From: Candidatus Solibacter usitatus | GTDB lineage: Bacteria; Acidobacteriota; Terriglobia; Bryobacterales; Bryobacteraceae | Direction: 5' to 3' | Assembly (NCBI GenBank): GCA_016213245.1 | Contig: JACRBC010000026.1 | Location: 1-34,629 of the forward strand | DNA length: 34,629 nt | In this document: positions 13,954-23,432 of the stretch, one piece after another | Numbering within the stretch: position 1 is the first letter of the stretch | Layout: the number at the start of each line of letters is the position of its first letter | Made by a program: the position numbers and the translations under genes | The notes under the pieces: model-generated | Databases searched by the model: none | What the model saw: only the letters and a program-made list of their open reading frames with translations | Told to the model about the DNA's origin: nothing

Positions 13954-16236
13954 TCAAAACGTGAGCACGCGCTGCTCGCCGGCTCGCAGGGCCAGCTCGA
14001 TGAGGCTGCCGTCCTTGGGGGAGGCGAGGCGCAGCGCGCCGCCTTTTTCGGCGGTGATTTCGACGCGGGTGACGCGGCCGTTGGAACGGCGGGCGGAGAG
14101 GAGGAAAGCGCCCTCGGCGCGGAGGGTGCGGAACTCGACGTTCTTCCAGGAATCAGGCACGGCCGGGAAGAGCACGATTCTGCCGGTGTGGCTTTGGAGG
14201 AGCATCTCCTGGAGAGCGGCGGGCATGGCGAAGTTGCCTTCGAGGGTGAAGGGGCGGTAGGTGAACTTGGAGTAGCCCTTACCGCTCTGGTCGCCGTTGA
14301 CGTGGAAGCTGTTGCGCAGGGTGAAGGCGGTGGCGAAGATCTCCAGCGCGCGGGCGGCGCCTGCGCCGTCGCGGGCGCGGGCGCGCATACTGCCCAGCCA
14401 GGAGTAGCTGTAGCCGCACCAGAGATCCGTGCCTTTGCGGTCGAGTTCGTCCAATGAAGCACGGATAGTGTGTTGGGAGGCGTCGCCCTGGGCCCAGTCG
14501 ATCAGCCCGAGCGGATGGACGGCCATCAGGTGGGAGAAGTGGCGGTGGGAAGCGGCGAGCGGGTAGGCGGGGGCGACCAGCAGGCCGCCGTCACCGGCCA
14601 GGGCGAAATCGGGGAACTGGCTGAGTACGCCGCGCCAGTGGCGCTCTTCTTCCGGGAGGCCAAGGGCGGCAGCGAGTTCGGCGGCCTTTTCGAAGACCCA
14701 GCGGTCGAGGGCGAGGTCGTAGTTGGTGACGGAGTCAAACCAGGCCGAGGGGCGGTTGTCGTTGATCTCGGGCGAGGAGCTGAGGGGATGGGTGCGCTTG
14801 CCGGCGGCGTCCTTGACCGCAGTGAAGGCGTCGAGGAAAACGGCGACGTCGCGGAGGTAGGGATAGGCGCGGGACTGGAGGAAGTCGCGATCGCGGCTGT
14901 AGCGCCAGTGAAGGTAGAAGTGGTGGGCGAGCCAGGCGGAGGTGGTGGCCGAGTGGGTGTACTGGCGCCAGCCGCCGATCTGGCGGCCGTTGAGGTCGGC
15001 GGTCATGGGGACGTTGAGGCCGGGGAGCTCGAAGAATTCGCGGGTCCAAGCGAAGGCGGTATCGCGGGTCTTCCAGAGCCAGTCGAGATAGCCGAGGGCG
15101 TCGTCGAGGCGGTTGCCGGAGTAGGCGGGCCAGTAGCTCAACTGGGTGTTGAGATCGTGGTGGTAGTCACCCTTCCAGGGGGGCAGCTTGCCGTTGTCGG
15201 CGGTCCAGACGGCCTGGAGGGTGATGGGCGGGGCGGCGCGGCGGGCGGCGGCGCCCCATTTGTAGGTGTCGAGATACCACTGGCGCTCGATGACAGGATC
15301 GGGGACGCGGAGAGAGGAGCGTTCCCAGAAGGCGCGCCACCAGGCCGAGTGCGAAATCAGCATACGCTCCCAGCCGCTCTGGAGGGCGGATTGCACGCGG
15401 GTGCGGGCGATGGAGAGAGGGTCGGGGCCTTCGAAAGACGAGGCGATGGACCAGGCCATGAGAGTGCGATCGCGGCCGGCGGGGCGGGACTCGACGTAGA
15501 CGGCGAAGTGGAAGCCCTCGGCGCCCTGCTGCGAGTAGGCCTGCCAGGAAGGGCCGGCGGAGGTGACGGGCGCGGGGTAGCCGAGCTGGGCAAGATCGCC
15601 GGCGTCGATTTTGCCGGAGGCCGCCTCGCCGACCTTGCCGGAGAAGGGGGGAGCGATGAGGCGGATGGCGGGAGGCGGGCCGGTGAAGCGGGCCAGGCCG
15701 ACGGGCTCAACGGCGTGGACCAGGATCTCGGCGCGGGCGGCGTTGGTCCAGTTGGTGGTGGAAAGGGCGTTGGCCAGCGAAAGGGAGGAGTCGCGAAAGG
15801 CGGCGGCTTCGGGGTAGTCGAGCTCGATGCGGCCGGCGGGGATGCGGGTGGGCGCGGGGCGGCGGTAGGGATCTTCGTAGACGCGGAGCAGGTCCTGGAC
15901 GCGGCCTTCGGTGTGCCAGCGTTTCATGACGCTGAACTTGTAGCCGGGGCCTTCGAACTCGGGGACTTTGCGGAGGTCCCAGAGGTCGGCGCGATCGATG
16001 GAGATGCGCAGGGGGCGGCCGCCGCCCCAGACCAGGGCGCCGGTGATGCCGTTGCCGAGGGGATGGCCTTCGTCCCAGGTGGTGGCGGGAGTGGCGTAGG
16101 CGAGGCCGTGGCGCGGTTCGGGATAGTGGACTCGGACCTCGCCGGTGGGCGCCGGGCGGTGGTAGGTCTCCACCTGCGGGATCTGGGCGTAGGCCAGGGT
16201 TGCGGCGGTGAGAAGGGTGCAGAGGCGGATGATCAT
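13954..16236 (-). CDS. Glycoside hydrolase, GH95-like (alpha-L-fucosidase/galactosidase family)
   Basis: A 760-residue exported enzyme. The start is the ATG at 16236, giving the signal peptide MIIRLCTLLTAATLAYA. Codons upstream in the frame belong to the preceding gene. The N-terminal domain contains EGHPLGNGITGALVWGG and ISIDRADLWDLR, the GH95/GH-L opening. The catalytic (alpha/alpha)6 region contains PPWKGDYHHDLNTQLSYWP (residues about 353-370) and QYTHSATTSAWLAHHFYLHW. A beta-sandwich tail follows. Canonical GH95 enzymes, as I recall, have an Asn-x-Asn pair in this motif; here the first position is Asp361 and Asn363 is kept. It overlaps the ThuA gene by ATGA, so the two are translationally coupled. 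Likely action is removal of a terminal sugar in the periplasm; specificity is unknown. Confidence 0.8.
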   Translation of the reverse strand: MIIRLCTLLTAATLAYAQIPQVETYHRPAPTGEVRVHYPEPRHGLAYATPATTWDEGHPLGNGITGALVWGGGRPLRISIDRADLWDLRKVPEFEGPGYKFSVMKRWHTEGRVQDLLRVYEDPYRRPAPTRIPAGRIELDYPEAAAFRDSSLSLANALSTTNWTNAARAEILVHAVEPVGLARFTGPPPAIRLIAPPFSGKVGEAASGKIDAGDLAQLGYPAPVTSAGPSWQAYSQQGAEGFHFAVYVESRPAGRDRTLMAWSIASSFEGPDPLSIARTRVQSALQSGWERMLISHSAWWRAFWERSSLRVPDPVIERQWYLDTYKWGAAARRAAPPITLQAVWTADNGKLPPWKGDYHHDLNTQLSYWPAYSGNRLDDALGYLDWLWKTRDTAFAWTREFFELPGLNVPMTADLNGRQIGGWRQYTHSATTSAWLAHHFYLHWRYSRDRDFLQSRAYPYLRDVAVFLDAFTAVKDAAGKRTHPLSSSPEINDNRPSAWFDSVTNYDLALDRWVFEKAAELAAALGLPEEERHWRGVLSQFPDFALAGDGGLLVAPAYPLAASHRHFSHLMAVHPLGLIDWAQGDASQHTIRASLDELDRKGTDLWCGYSYSWLGSMRARARDGAGAARALEIFATAFTLRNSFHVNGDQSGKGYSKFTYRPFTLEGNFAMPAALQEMLLQSHTGRIVLFPAVPDSWKNVEFRTLRAEGAFLLSARRSNGRVTRVEITAEKGGALRLASPKDGSLIELALRAGEQRVLTF

Positions 16237-17690
16237 TGGAGCTTCCCCGCGGTCCAGAGGATGGCGTTGTGGACGAGCCGGCGGTAGCCGGGATAGGTGA
16301 GGGTGGAGGCGCTGTGGCCGAGCTGGATGTAGACGGAGCGGGCCTTGGGATGGGGGCCGATGTAGACGACGGGAGGGTCGTTGAGCGGGTGGGCGGTTTC
16401 CATGAGCACGGTGATCTTTTCGGAATGCCACATACCCTTGTAGACCTCGTCGTGGACGGGCAGCGGGGGCACGCCACGAAGGACGGGGTGGCCGGTCCGG
16501 CCCTTGGCGGCGGTGGCGACGAAGTCGACGCCCTCTTTATACTCCGACTTGGGATGGCCAGGGAGGGGGTTGACGAAATACTTGCCGCCGATGACCTCCT
16601 GATACCACCAGGGCCAGGACGTGTAGTTGACGATGGCGTGGTGGGTAGAGACGATGCCGCCGCCTGCCTCGACGAATGCCTGGAGGTTGGCCTGTTCCTT
16701 TTCGCCGAGAGACTCGGCCATGTCATGGAAGACGATGACGTCATATCGGCCGGCCAGACGGCCGGAAAAGGCTTCGGCTTGGGAGCCGGCGTGGCGCCAG
16801 TCGAGGAGCGGATCGCCGGCAAAGAGCGAGAAGAACTCAGTGGGGAAGCCGTGGCCGCCGGTGACGGTGAGGACGCGCACGCGAGGCTCGGGGGCCTTGG
16901 CAGCGGGGAGAACATCGCCGGTGGCGGCCCATTCCAGGGAGCGGGCCAGAGCGGTGAGGAAGCCGGGCTGAGCCATGGACGAGAGGTCGTGGCCGAGGGT
17001 GAAATGGACCCCGCGGCCCTGGCCGAAGGAGGTGGTCCAGAGGATGGGCTCGTGCTTGCCGGTGCCGCCGGTCTCCTTGGCGGAGAAGGCGGTGGCGACG
17101 ACGTGGGCGCCGGGGGTGAGATCGAGGCGGTGGTAGAGCTCATCGTTGGCGAGAAAAGAGGTTCCCTGCCCGCGGGCGATGGGATGGGCGCTATCGGACC
17201 AAGTTACTGGGAAGACATGGCGCGCACCGTGGCCGATGTTCTCGGGCTTCCAGGTGGAGCCGACCAGCTCGGCATAGGCGGTCCAGGCGGTGGAGGGACC
17301 GGCGGGGGTGGTCCAGCGCATGGACTTGTCCTGGACCTGGCCGAAGAACTGCCCGTAGCTGACGCCGTGGAAGGCGACGAATCCGCCGCCGCGGCGGACG
17401 AAGTTCTCGATAGCCTGCTCGGCGGCGGCGCCGAGGCGCGGGCCGTTGTAGTTGAGCAGGAGGACGTTGTAGCCGTTGAGGGCGGCGGCGCTGAGGGCGC
17501 GGGGCTCCTCGGTGACTTTGACGTCGAAGCGGCCGGTTTTGTCGAGCTCTGCGTGCAGGAAGAGGGTGGAGATGCGCCAGTCGTGGTAGGGGAGGTCGGT
17601 CTGTCCGGTGATGATGAGGACGCGGACTTTGTCTTGCGCCGCCGCGAGGGCGGCGCAGCAGACGAGGGCCAGCAGCAGGCGGTGAAGCAT
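16233..17690 (-). CDS. Exported protein with two tandem ThuA-like domains
   Basis: A 485-residue protein with signal peptide MLHRLLLALVCCAALAAAQ. The first ThuA domain (about 22-240) contains VLIITGQTDLPYHDWRIS, YNVLLLNYNGPRL and NFVRRGGGFVAFHG. The second (about 255-480) contains VLTVTGGHGFPTEFF, YDVIVFHDMAESL and FVEAGGGIVSTHHAIVNY. ThuA proteins have a class-I-glutamine-amidotransferase-like fold and occur in disaccharide-utilisation loci; recent work in Bacteroidetes links relatives to 3-keto-sugar metabolism, a point I recall but cannot check. Both copies keep histidines after the glycine-rich strand (FHG, THH). It is the middle gene of a three-gene operon, 3 bases after the isomerase gene and overlapping the glycosidase gene. 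Confidence 0.85.
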   Translation of the reverse strand: MLHRLLLALVCCAALAAAQDKVRVLIITGQTDLPYHDWRISTLFLHAELDKTGRFDVKVTEEPRALSAAALNGYNVLLLNYNGPRLGAAAEQAIENFVRRGGGFVAFHGVSYGQFFGQVQDKSMRWTTPAGPSTAWTAYAELVGSTWKPENIGHGARHVFPVTWSDSAHPIARGQGTSFLANDELYHRLDLTPGAHVVATAFSAKETGGTGKHEPILWTTSFGQGRGVHFTLGHDLSSMAQPGFLTALARSLEWAATGDVLPAAKAPEPRVRVLTVTGGHGFPTEFFSLFAGDPLLDWRHAGSQAEAFSGRLAGRYDVIVFHDMAESLGEKEQANLQAFVEAGGGIVSTHHAIVNYTSWPWWYQEVIGGKYFVNPLPGHPKSEYKEGVDFVATAAKGRTGHPVLRGVPPLPVHDEVYKGMWHSEKITVLMETAHPLNDPPVVYIGPHPKARSVYIQLGHSASTLTYPGYRRLVHNAILWTAGKLQ

Positions 17691-17693
17691 GAC

Positions 17694-18548
17694 TCAAACC
17701 TCTTTCAATAGCGCGCGCACCCAGGCGAGGCTGCGCTCGATCATGGGGCCGCCGGCGCCTTCGCACTCGATGCTGAAGACGCCGTCGAAGCCGGCCTCCA
17801 GCAGAAGTTGGACGCAGTCGCGGATGTTGGCGGCATTGACGCCGTCGCCGATGGCGCACTGGCTGACGGCGATGCCGGTCAGCTCGCCGCGGGCGGCGGC
17901 GGCAAGGCTCTCGCTGACGTCCTTGATGTGGACGTGGCTGATGCGGGAGCTGAAGCGGCGGACGAAATCGACTGGATCCTGGCCGGCGATGAAGGTATTG
18001 CCGGTGTCCATGTTCATGGCCAGGTAGGGCGAGTCAGAGAAGGCGAGCATTTCGGCCATGAAATCGGGCTTGGTGGTGAAGTGGCCGTGGGGCTCGATGT
18101 TGATGACGATTTCGTGGGCCTCGGCCACGGGGAGGACCTGGCGGTAGATGCGGCGCATGTGGTCCATGGCCTCGCGCTCGGTCATGGCGGCGGGGGGGAA
18201 GCGATCGTCGGTGGTATCGACGTGGGGGCAGCCGGCGAGCTTGGCCCAGCGGATGGTGTGGAGGATGTACTCGACGCCGAGGGAGGCGCCCTCGGGTTTG
18301 GAGAGAGGAAAGGCGGCGTCGATCTGGGAGAAGGCGATCTCGCGGGCGTCCATGTCGCGGCGCAGGAGGAGCGGATCCTCCCACAGGGCGACGTGGGGCT
18401 GGTAGCCAAGGCCGTGGATCCAGGAAACGCCGTCGATGGCGCCGCACTCGATGAAGTGCAGGCCGTTGGCCTGGGCCCAGTCCAGGCACTGGGAGAAGCT
18501 CCAATAGCTGGAGTTGAAGGCGTCGGTATGAAAGCCGATGGATGGCAC
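17694..18548 (-). CDS. Sugar phosphate isomerase/epimerase (xylose-isomerase-like TIM barrel)
   Basis: A 284-residue cytoplasmic protein. The start is GTG at 18548 (VPSIGFHTDAF), preceded by GAGGT at 18560-18556. The long open frame upstream of it has no family similarity and overlaps the divergent epimerase gene. TIM-barrel metal-site segments are VINIEPHGHF, YLAMNMDTGNTF, SHVHIKDV and FSIECEG, giving the Glu/Asp/His/Glu set of the AP-endonuclease-2/xylose-isomerase superfamily. In sugar loci such proteins act as isomerases, 3-epimerases or 3-keto-sugar lyases. It is the first gene of an operon with the double-ThuA and GH95-like genes, and follows a 16-bp palindrome. Confidence 0.85.
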   Translation of the reverse strand: MPSIGFHTDAFNSSYWSFSQCLDWAQANGLHFIECGAIDGVSWIHGLGYQPHVALWEDPLLLRRDMDAREIAFSQIDAAFPLSKPEGASLGVEYILHTIRWAKLAGCPHVDTTDDRFPPAAMTEREAMDHMRRIYRQVLPVAEAHEIVINIEPHGHFTTKPDFMAEMLAFSDSPYLAMNMDTGNTFIAGQDPVDFVRRFSSRISHVHIKDVSESLAAAARGELTGIAVSQCAIGDGVNAANIRDCVQLLLEAGFDGVFSIECEGAGGPMIERSLAWVRALLKEV

Positions 18549-18566
18549 GCGGGGGACCTCGTGAGG

Positions 18567-18582
18567 AGCGGAACGTTCCGCT
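18567..18582. promoter_or_regulatory. 16-bp perfect palindrome, candidate operator of the glycosidase operon
   Basis: AGCGGAACGTTCCGCT is perfectly symmetrical with no spacer and lies 19 bases before the GTG start of the first operon gene. A -10-like TAAGAT lies just upstream of it on the minus strand (about 18592-18587), so a bound protein would sit over the start site. It shares the AACGTT centre with the palindrome at 5395-5402. A LacI-type repressor is the natural guess; none is encoded next to it. Confidence 0.55.
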
Positions 18583-18692
18583 GGCGATCTTATCAGAGTG
18601 CCGGTAAGGTTGACCGGGTTCAGGGGCGCTCCCCGCGGCGGTGCACGGGCGTTGCATGATGAGAGAGACCGATTCGCGGTTGGAGGAGAGAG

Positions 18693-19759
<1,067 letters not shown>

Positions 19760-19763
<4 letters not shown>

Positions 19764-20827
19764 GAATCCTGATCACGGGCATCTGCGGATTCGCCGGCAG
19801 CGCGCTGGCTGAGAGCCTGCTGGAGCGGGTCGAGGGCGCGCGGATTTGCGGCATCGACAACCTGATACGCCCGGGGTCGGAGGGCAACCGCGGGCGGCTG
19901 CGGCGGATGGGCGTCGAGTTCGTGCATGGAGACATCCGCGCGGCCAGCGACTGGACGCAGCTACCTGCCTGCGACTGGGTGATCGACGCGGCGGCCAACC
20001 CGAGCGTGCTCGCCGGGGTGAGCGGGCCGGCCACCAGCCGGCAGTTGTTCGAGCACAACCTGGGGGCGATGGGGAACGTGCTGGAGTACGCCAAGCAGCA
20101 CGGCGCGGGGCTGTCGCTGTTGAGCAGCAGCAGGGTGTATTCGATACCGGCGCTGGCGGCGCTGCCGCTGCGGGTGGAGGGCAAGCGGTTCCAGCTTGAC
20201 GATTCGCGGGGGCTGCCGGCGGGCGTATCGGCACGGGGCATCACGGCGGAGTTTTCCACCGCGCCGCCGGTGTCGTTGTACGGGGCGACCAAGCTGGCAG
20301 CGGAGACGATGGCGCTGGAATACGGGCAGGCGTTCGGGTTTCCCGTGTGGATCACGCGCTGCGGCGTGCTGGCCGGGGCGGGCCAGTTCGGCACGCCGGA
20401 CCAGGGCATCTTCACGTATTGGATCAACGCGCACCTGCGGCGGCGCGCGCTGCGCTTCATTGGATTCGGGGGCGCTGGTTTGCAGGTCCGCGACGCGTTT
20501 CATCCGAGGGACCTGGCCGGATTGCTGCTGGCCCAGATGAAGTGCTCCGACGCGGCGGCGCCGCGCGTGATGACGGCCGGGGGCGGAGCGGAGAACGCGC
20601 TTTCGCTGGCCGAACTGCACGCCTGGTGCGACCAGCGCTTCGGCGCGCACGCGGCGGGCAGCGGCGATGCGCCGAGGCCGTACGATATTCCGTGGATGGT
20701 GATGGACAACACGCGCGCGGCAGAGGCGTTCGGGTGGCGGCCGGAGACGGGGATGGCGGCGCTGCTGGAGGAGATCGCCGGCCACGCCGGGAGCCACCCG
20801 GAGTGGCTGGAACGGAGCGGGCTATGA
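19760..20827 (+). CDS. NAD-dependent sugar-nucleotide epimerase/dehydratase, second copy
   Basis: A 355-residue extended SDR. The start is the ATG at 19760, which overlaps the previous stop codon as ATGA. Motifs are [13 protein letters not shown] (Gly7, Gly10, Gly13), [26 protein letters not shown] and [11 protein letters not shown], with intact Tyr174 and Lys178, so the active site is complete. It resembles the CDP-paratose 2-epimerase/UDP-glucose 4-epimerase group. The exact sugar nucleotide cannot be told. Pairing with a Tyr-lacking relative and a GT2 transferase suggests consecutive steps in making a surface sugar. Confidence 0.85.
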
Positions 20828-21609
20828 AGGCCCAGCCGCCGGAGCACAGCGAGCCGCTGCGGCTGTTGTCGGTAGTGATCCCGGCCCGGGACGAGGAAGG
20901 CTGCATCGGCCGGACGGTGGAGCACCTGGACGTCGAGCTGCGGCTGAACGCGATTGAGCACGAGATCATCGTGGTGGACGATGGGAGCACGGACGGCACG
21001 TGGGCGGCGCTGGGGGAGGTGGAGAGCCGGATCCCGTCGTTGAAGCGCATTCAGAACACGGGCGCGCACGGTTTCGGACGGGCGATCACGCTGGGCTTCG
21101 ACCACATTGCGGGCGACGCCGTGGTGGTGATGATGGCCGACGAATCGGACGACTGCCGCGACGTGGTCCGCTACTGGCAGATCCTCAACGAGGGATGGGA
21201 CGCCGTGTTCGGCTCGCGCTTCATCCGCGGCGGCGGGGTGATCGACTATCCGCCGCACAAGCTGGCGATGAACCGTCTGGCGAATTTCTTTCTGCGTATG
21301 CTGTTCGGCATCCCGCTGAACGATACGACGAACGCTTTCAAGGCCTACCGGCGCACGGTGATCGAGGGCTGCCGGCCATTTCTCTCGCCGCATTTCAACC
21401 TGACGGTGGAGCTGCCGCTGAAGACGATCGTGCGGGGCTACAGTTGGACGGTGACGCCGATCACGTGGCGCAACCGGCGCTCGGGCGTGTCGAAGCTGAA
21501 GATCAAGGAGATGGGCAGCCGTTATCTGTTCATCGCGCTGTACTGCTGGCTGGAGAAGTACTTCAGCAGGGGGGACTACCGGGCGCGCCGGGGCGGGGAC
21601 GGGGACTGA
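20824..21609 (+). CDS. Glycosyltransferase family 2, DPM1-like
   Basis: A 261-residue protein started by an ATG that overlaps the previous stop (ATGA). The GT-A fold is clear: LLSVVIPARDEEGCIGRTVE, IIVVDDGSTDGTW (DxD-type nucleotide-sugar site), VVMMADESDD and AVFGSRFIRGG. The mid-C-terminal part NDTTNAFKAYRRTVIEGCRPF resembles polyprenyl-phosphate mannose synthases. There is no C-terminal pair of membrane helices; YLFIALYCWLEKYF may lie at the membrane surface. It probably transfers the sugar made by the two upstream epimerases to a lipid phosphate or glycan. It lies 7 bases before dnaG. Confidence 0.88.
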   Translation: MKAQPPEHSEPLRLLSVVIPARDEEGCIGRTVEHLDVELRLNAIEHEIIVVDDGSTDGTWAALGEVESRIPSLKRIQNTGAHGFGRAITLGFDHIAGDAVVVMMADESDDCRDVVRYWQILNEGWDAVFGSRFIRGGGVIDYPPHKLAMNRLANFFLRMLFGIPLNDTTNAFKAYRRTVIEGCRPFLSPHFNLTVELPLKTIVRGYSWTVTPITWRNRRSGVSKLKIKEMGSRYLFIALYCWLEKYFSRGDYRARRGGDGD

Positions 21610-21616
21610 GGGAAGC

Positions 21617-23359
21617 ATGGAATTCGTCGAGCACCTGAAGTCGTCGGTGGACATCGTGCAGGTGGTGGGCGAGTACGTGCGCCTGAAGCGCGCGGGCGCG
21701 GGACCGCGCTGGGTGGGGTTGTGCCCGTTCCACACGGAGAAGACGGGCTCCTTTTCGGTGCACTCGACGCACCAGTTCTACAAGTGCTTCGGCTGCGGCG
21801 CCGGCGGCGACGTGATCAAGTTCGTGATGGAGATCGAGCGGCTGACCTTCTGGGAGGCGCTGCGGTACCTGGCCGAGCGCCACGGCATCCCGCTGCCCAA
21901 GAGGAACGACCTGAGCGATGAGGAGGCGAAGAAGCGCGGCGGCATCTACGAGATGCACGAAACGGCCGCGAAGGCGTTCCGGGATCTGTTGTTTTCCGGC
22001 GCGGGGCAGGACGCGCGCGCCTACCTGCAGCGGCGGGGGTTGTCGCAGGCGGCGGCCGATGAGTTCGGCTTGGGCCTGTCGGACCGCGGCGGCCAGATGC
22101 TGGCGCGGCTCTTTGAGAAACAGGGTTTTTCCGGCGATGAGATGGAGGCCAGCGGCCTGGTGCTGCGGCGCAGCGACGGCAGCGGATTCTTCGACCGCTT
22201 CCGGGGGCGGCTGATGTTTCCGATTCATTCAGAATCCGGAAAGACCATCGCCTTCGGCGGGCGCGCCCTGGCCGAGGGAGACGAGCCCAAGTACCTGAAC
22301 TCGTCCGAAACGGCCATCTACGTCAAGAGCCACGTGCTCTACAATCTGAACCGGGCGCGCAAGGCGGTGCAGGAGGCCGGCTTCAGCGTTCTTGTGGAGG
22401 GCTACATGGACGTGATCGGCGTCTACGCGGCCGGCGTGAAGAACGTGGTGGCGAGCTGCGGGACGGCGCTGACCAACTTCCAGGCGCGGAGCCTGCGGCG
22501 CCACGCCTCGGAGGTGGTGGTGAACTTCGACCCGGACAAGGCCGGGATGAACGCCACGGAGAAGTCGATCCCGATTCTGCTGGAAGAGGGGCTGCACATG
22601 AAGGTGTTGCACCTTGCCGGCGGTCTGGACCCGGACGAGTACATCAAGGAGTCCGGAGCGGACGCATACTCGGAGGCGCTACGCGGCGCCCGCGGCTACT
22701 TCCACTGGCTGGGGGACCGGGCGCGGGCGAGGTTCGATCTCAGGACGCCGGAAGGGCGGGTGGAGGCGTTCAAGTTCCTGCTCCCGTCCATACAGAAGAT
22801 GCCGGACCGGCTGGACCGGTTGGCCGTGGCCAACGACGTGGCGGACTACCTGAGGATGGATGCGGGCGTGGTGCTGGACGAATTCCGCCGGGCCGCGGCC
22901 GAGAAGCGGGGGAAGGTGACCCGGCGCGAAGAGGTGTTCCTGGATCCGAAGGAGATGATTCTGCTCCACGCCCTGCTGGAAGATCCGGAGGCGCGCGTGG
23001 AGATTCTGCCGGTGCTGCGGCATTCAACCGTGGTGGACAGGTTCCGGTCGCGGGGCGTGTTCGAGGCCATAGTGAAGATGACCGACGCCGGCGAGACGCC
23101 GAGCTTCGGGGGGTTGGAGTCCCGGCTGTCGGAACCGGACCGCGCCCTATTGATTTCCCTGCTTTTTTCCGATGAGACGCTCAGCAGGGACTACACGACG
23201 GAACAGGCGGTGGAATGTGTGCGAAAACTGGCTATGGCGGAGAAGTCCTCGAAGCGCGATGAACTGCGCAGAAGGATGCAGGAAGCGGAGAGGTCGGGCA
23301 ATCTGGAAGAGGCGTTGCGGGTGAATGAACAACTGCTCGGATTGGAGCGCGAAGGTTAG
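21617..23359 (+). CDS. dnaG: DNA primase
   Basis: A 580-residue protein with GAGGGA before the ATG. The zinc-binding domain is intact: CPFH (Cys36, His39), EKTGSFSV and FYKCFGCGAGGDV (Cys57, Cys60). The RNA-polymerase core follows (FYDRF-like FFDRFRGRLMFPI, AFGGRAL, PKYLNSSET), with the Toprim stretch VLVEGYMDVIGVYAAGVKNVVAS from about residue 258 and VVNFDPDKAGMNATEKS. The C-terminal 130 residues should bind DnaB helicase. It makes RNA primers for replication. The gene is followed by rpoD, the conserved primase-sigma arrangement. Product assignment is certain. Confidence 0.97.
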   Translation: MEFVEHLKSSVDIVQVVGEYVRLKRAGAGPRWVGLCPFHTEKTGSFSVHSTHQFYKCFGCGAGGDVIKFVMEIERLTFWEALRYLAERHGIPLPKRNDLSDEEAKKRGGIYEMHETAAKAFRDLLFSGAGQDARAYLQRRGLSQAAADEFGLGLSDRGGQMLARLFEKQGFSGDEMEASGLVLRRSDGSGFFDRFRGRLMFPIHSESGKTIAFGGRALAEGDEPKYLNSSETAIYVKSHVLYNLNRARKAVQEAGFSVLVEGYMDVIGVYAAGVKNVVASCGTALTNFQARSLRRHASEVVVNFDPDKAGMNATEKSIPILLEEGLHMKVLHLAGGLDPDEYIKESGADAYSEALRGARGYFHWLGDRARARFDLRTPEGRVEAFKFLLPSIQKMPDRLDRLAVANDVADYLRMDAGVVLDEFRRAAAEKRGKVTRREEVFLDPKEMILLHALLEDPEARVEILPVLRHSTVVDRFRSRGVFEAIVKMTDAGETPSFGGLESRLSEPDRALLISLLFSDETLSRDYTTEQAVECVRKLAMAEKSSKRDELRRRMQEAERSGNLEEALRVNEQLLGLEREG

Positions 23360-23432
23360 CCCTATCGAACCGGCGCGCTGTTGTACCATGAGTGAGGCGT
23401 AAGAACCGAGGGGTCTCCAGGCGAGGGTTTCA

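Noticed and set aside
14470-17711. Long plus-strand frames rich in Gly, Ala and Glu opposite the glycosidase and ThuA genes
   Set aside because: They mirror the codon bias of the minus-strand genes and have no recognisable domains.
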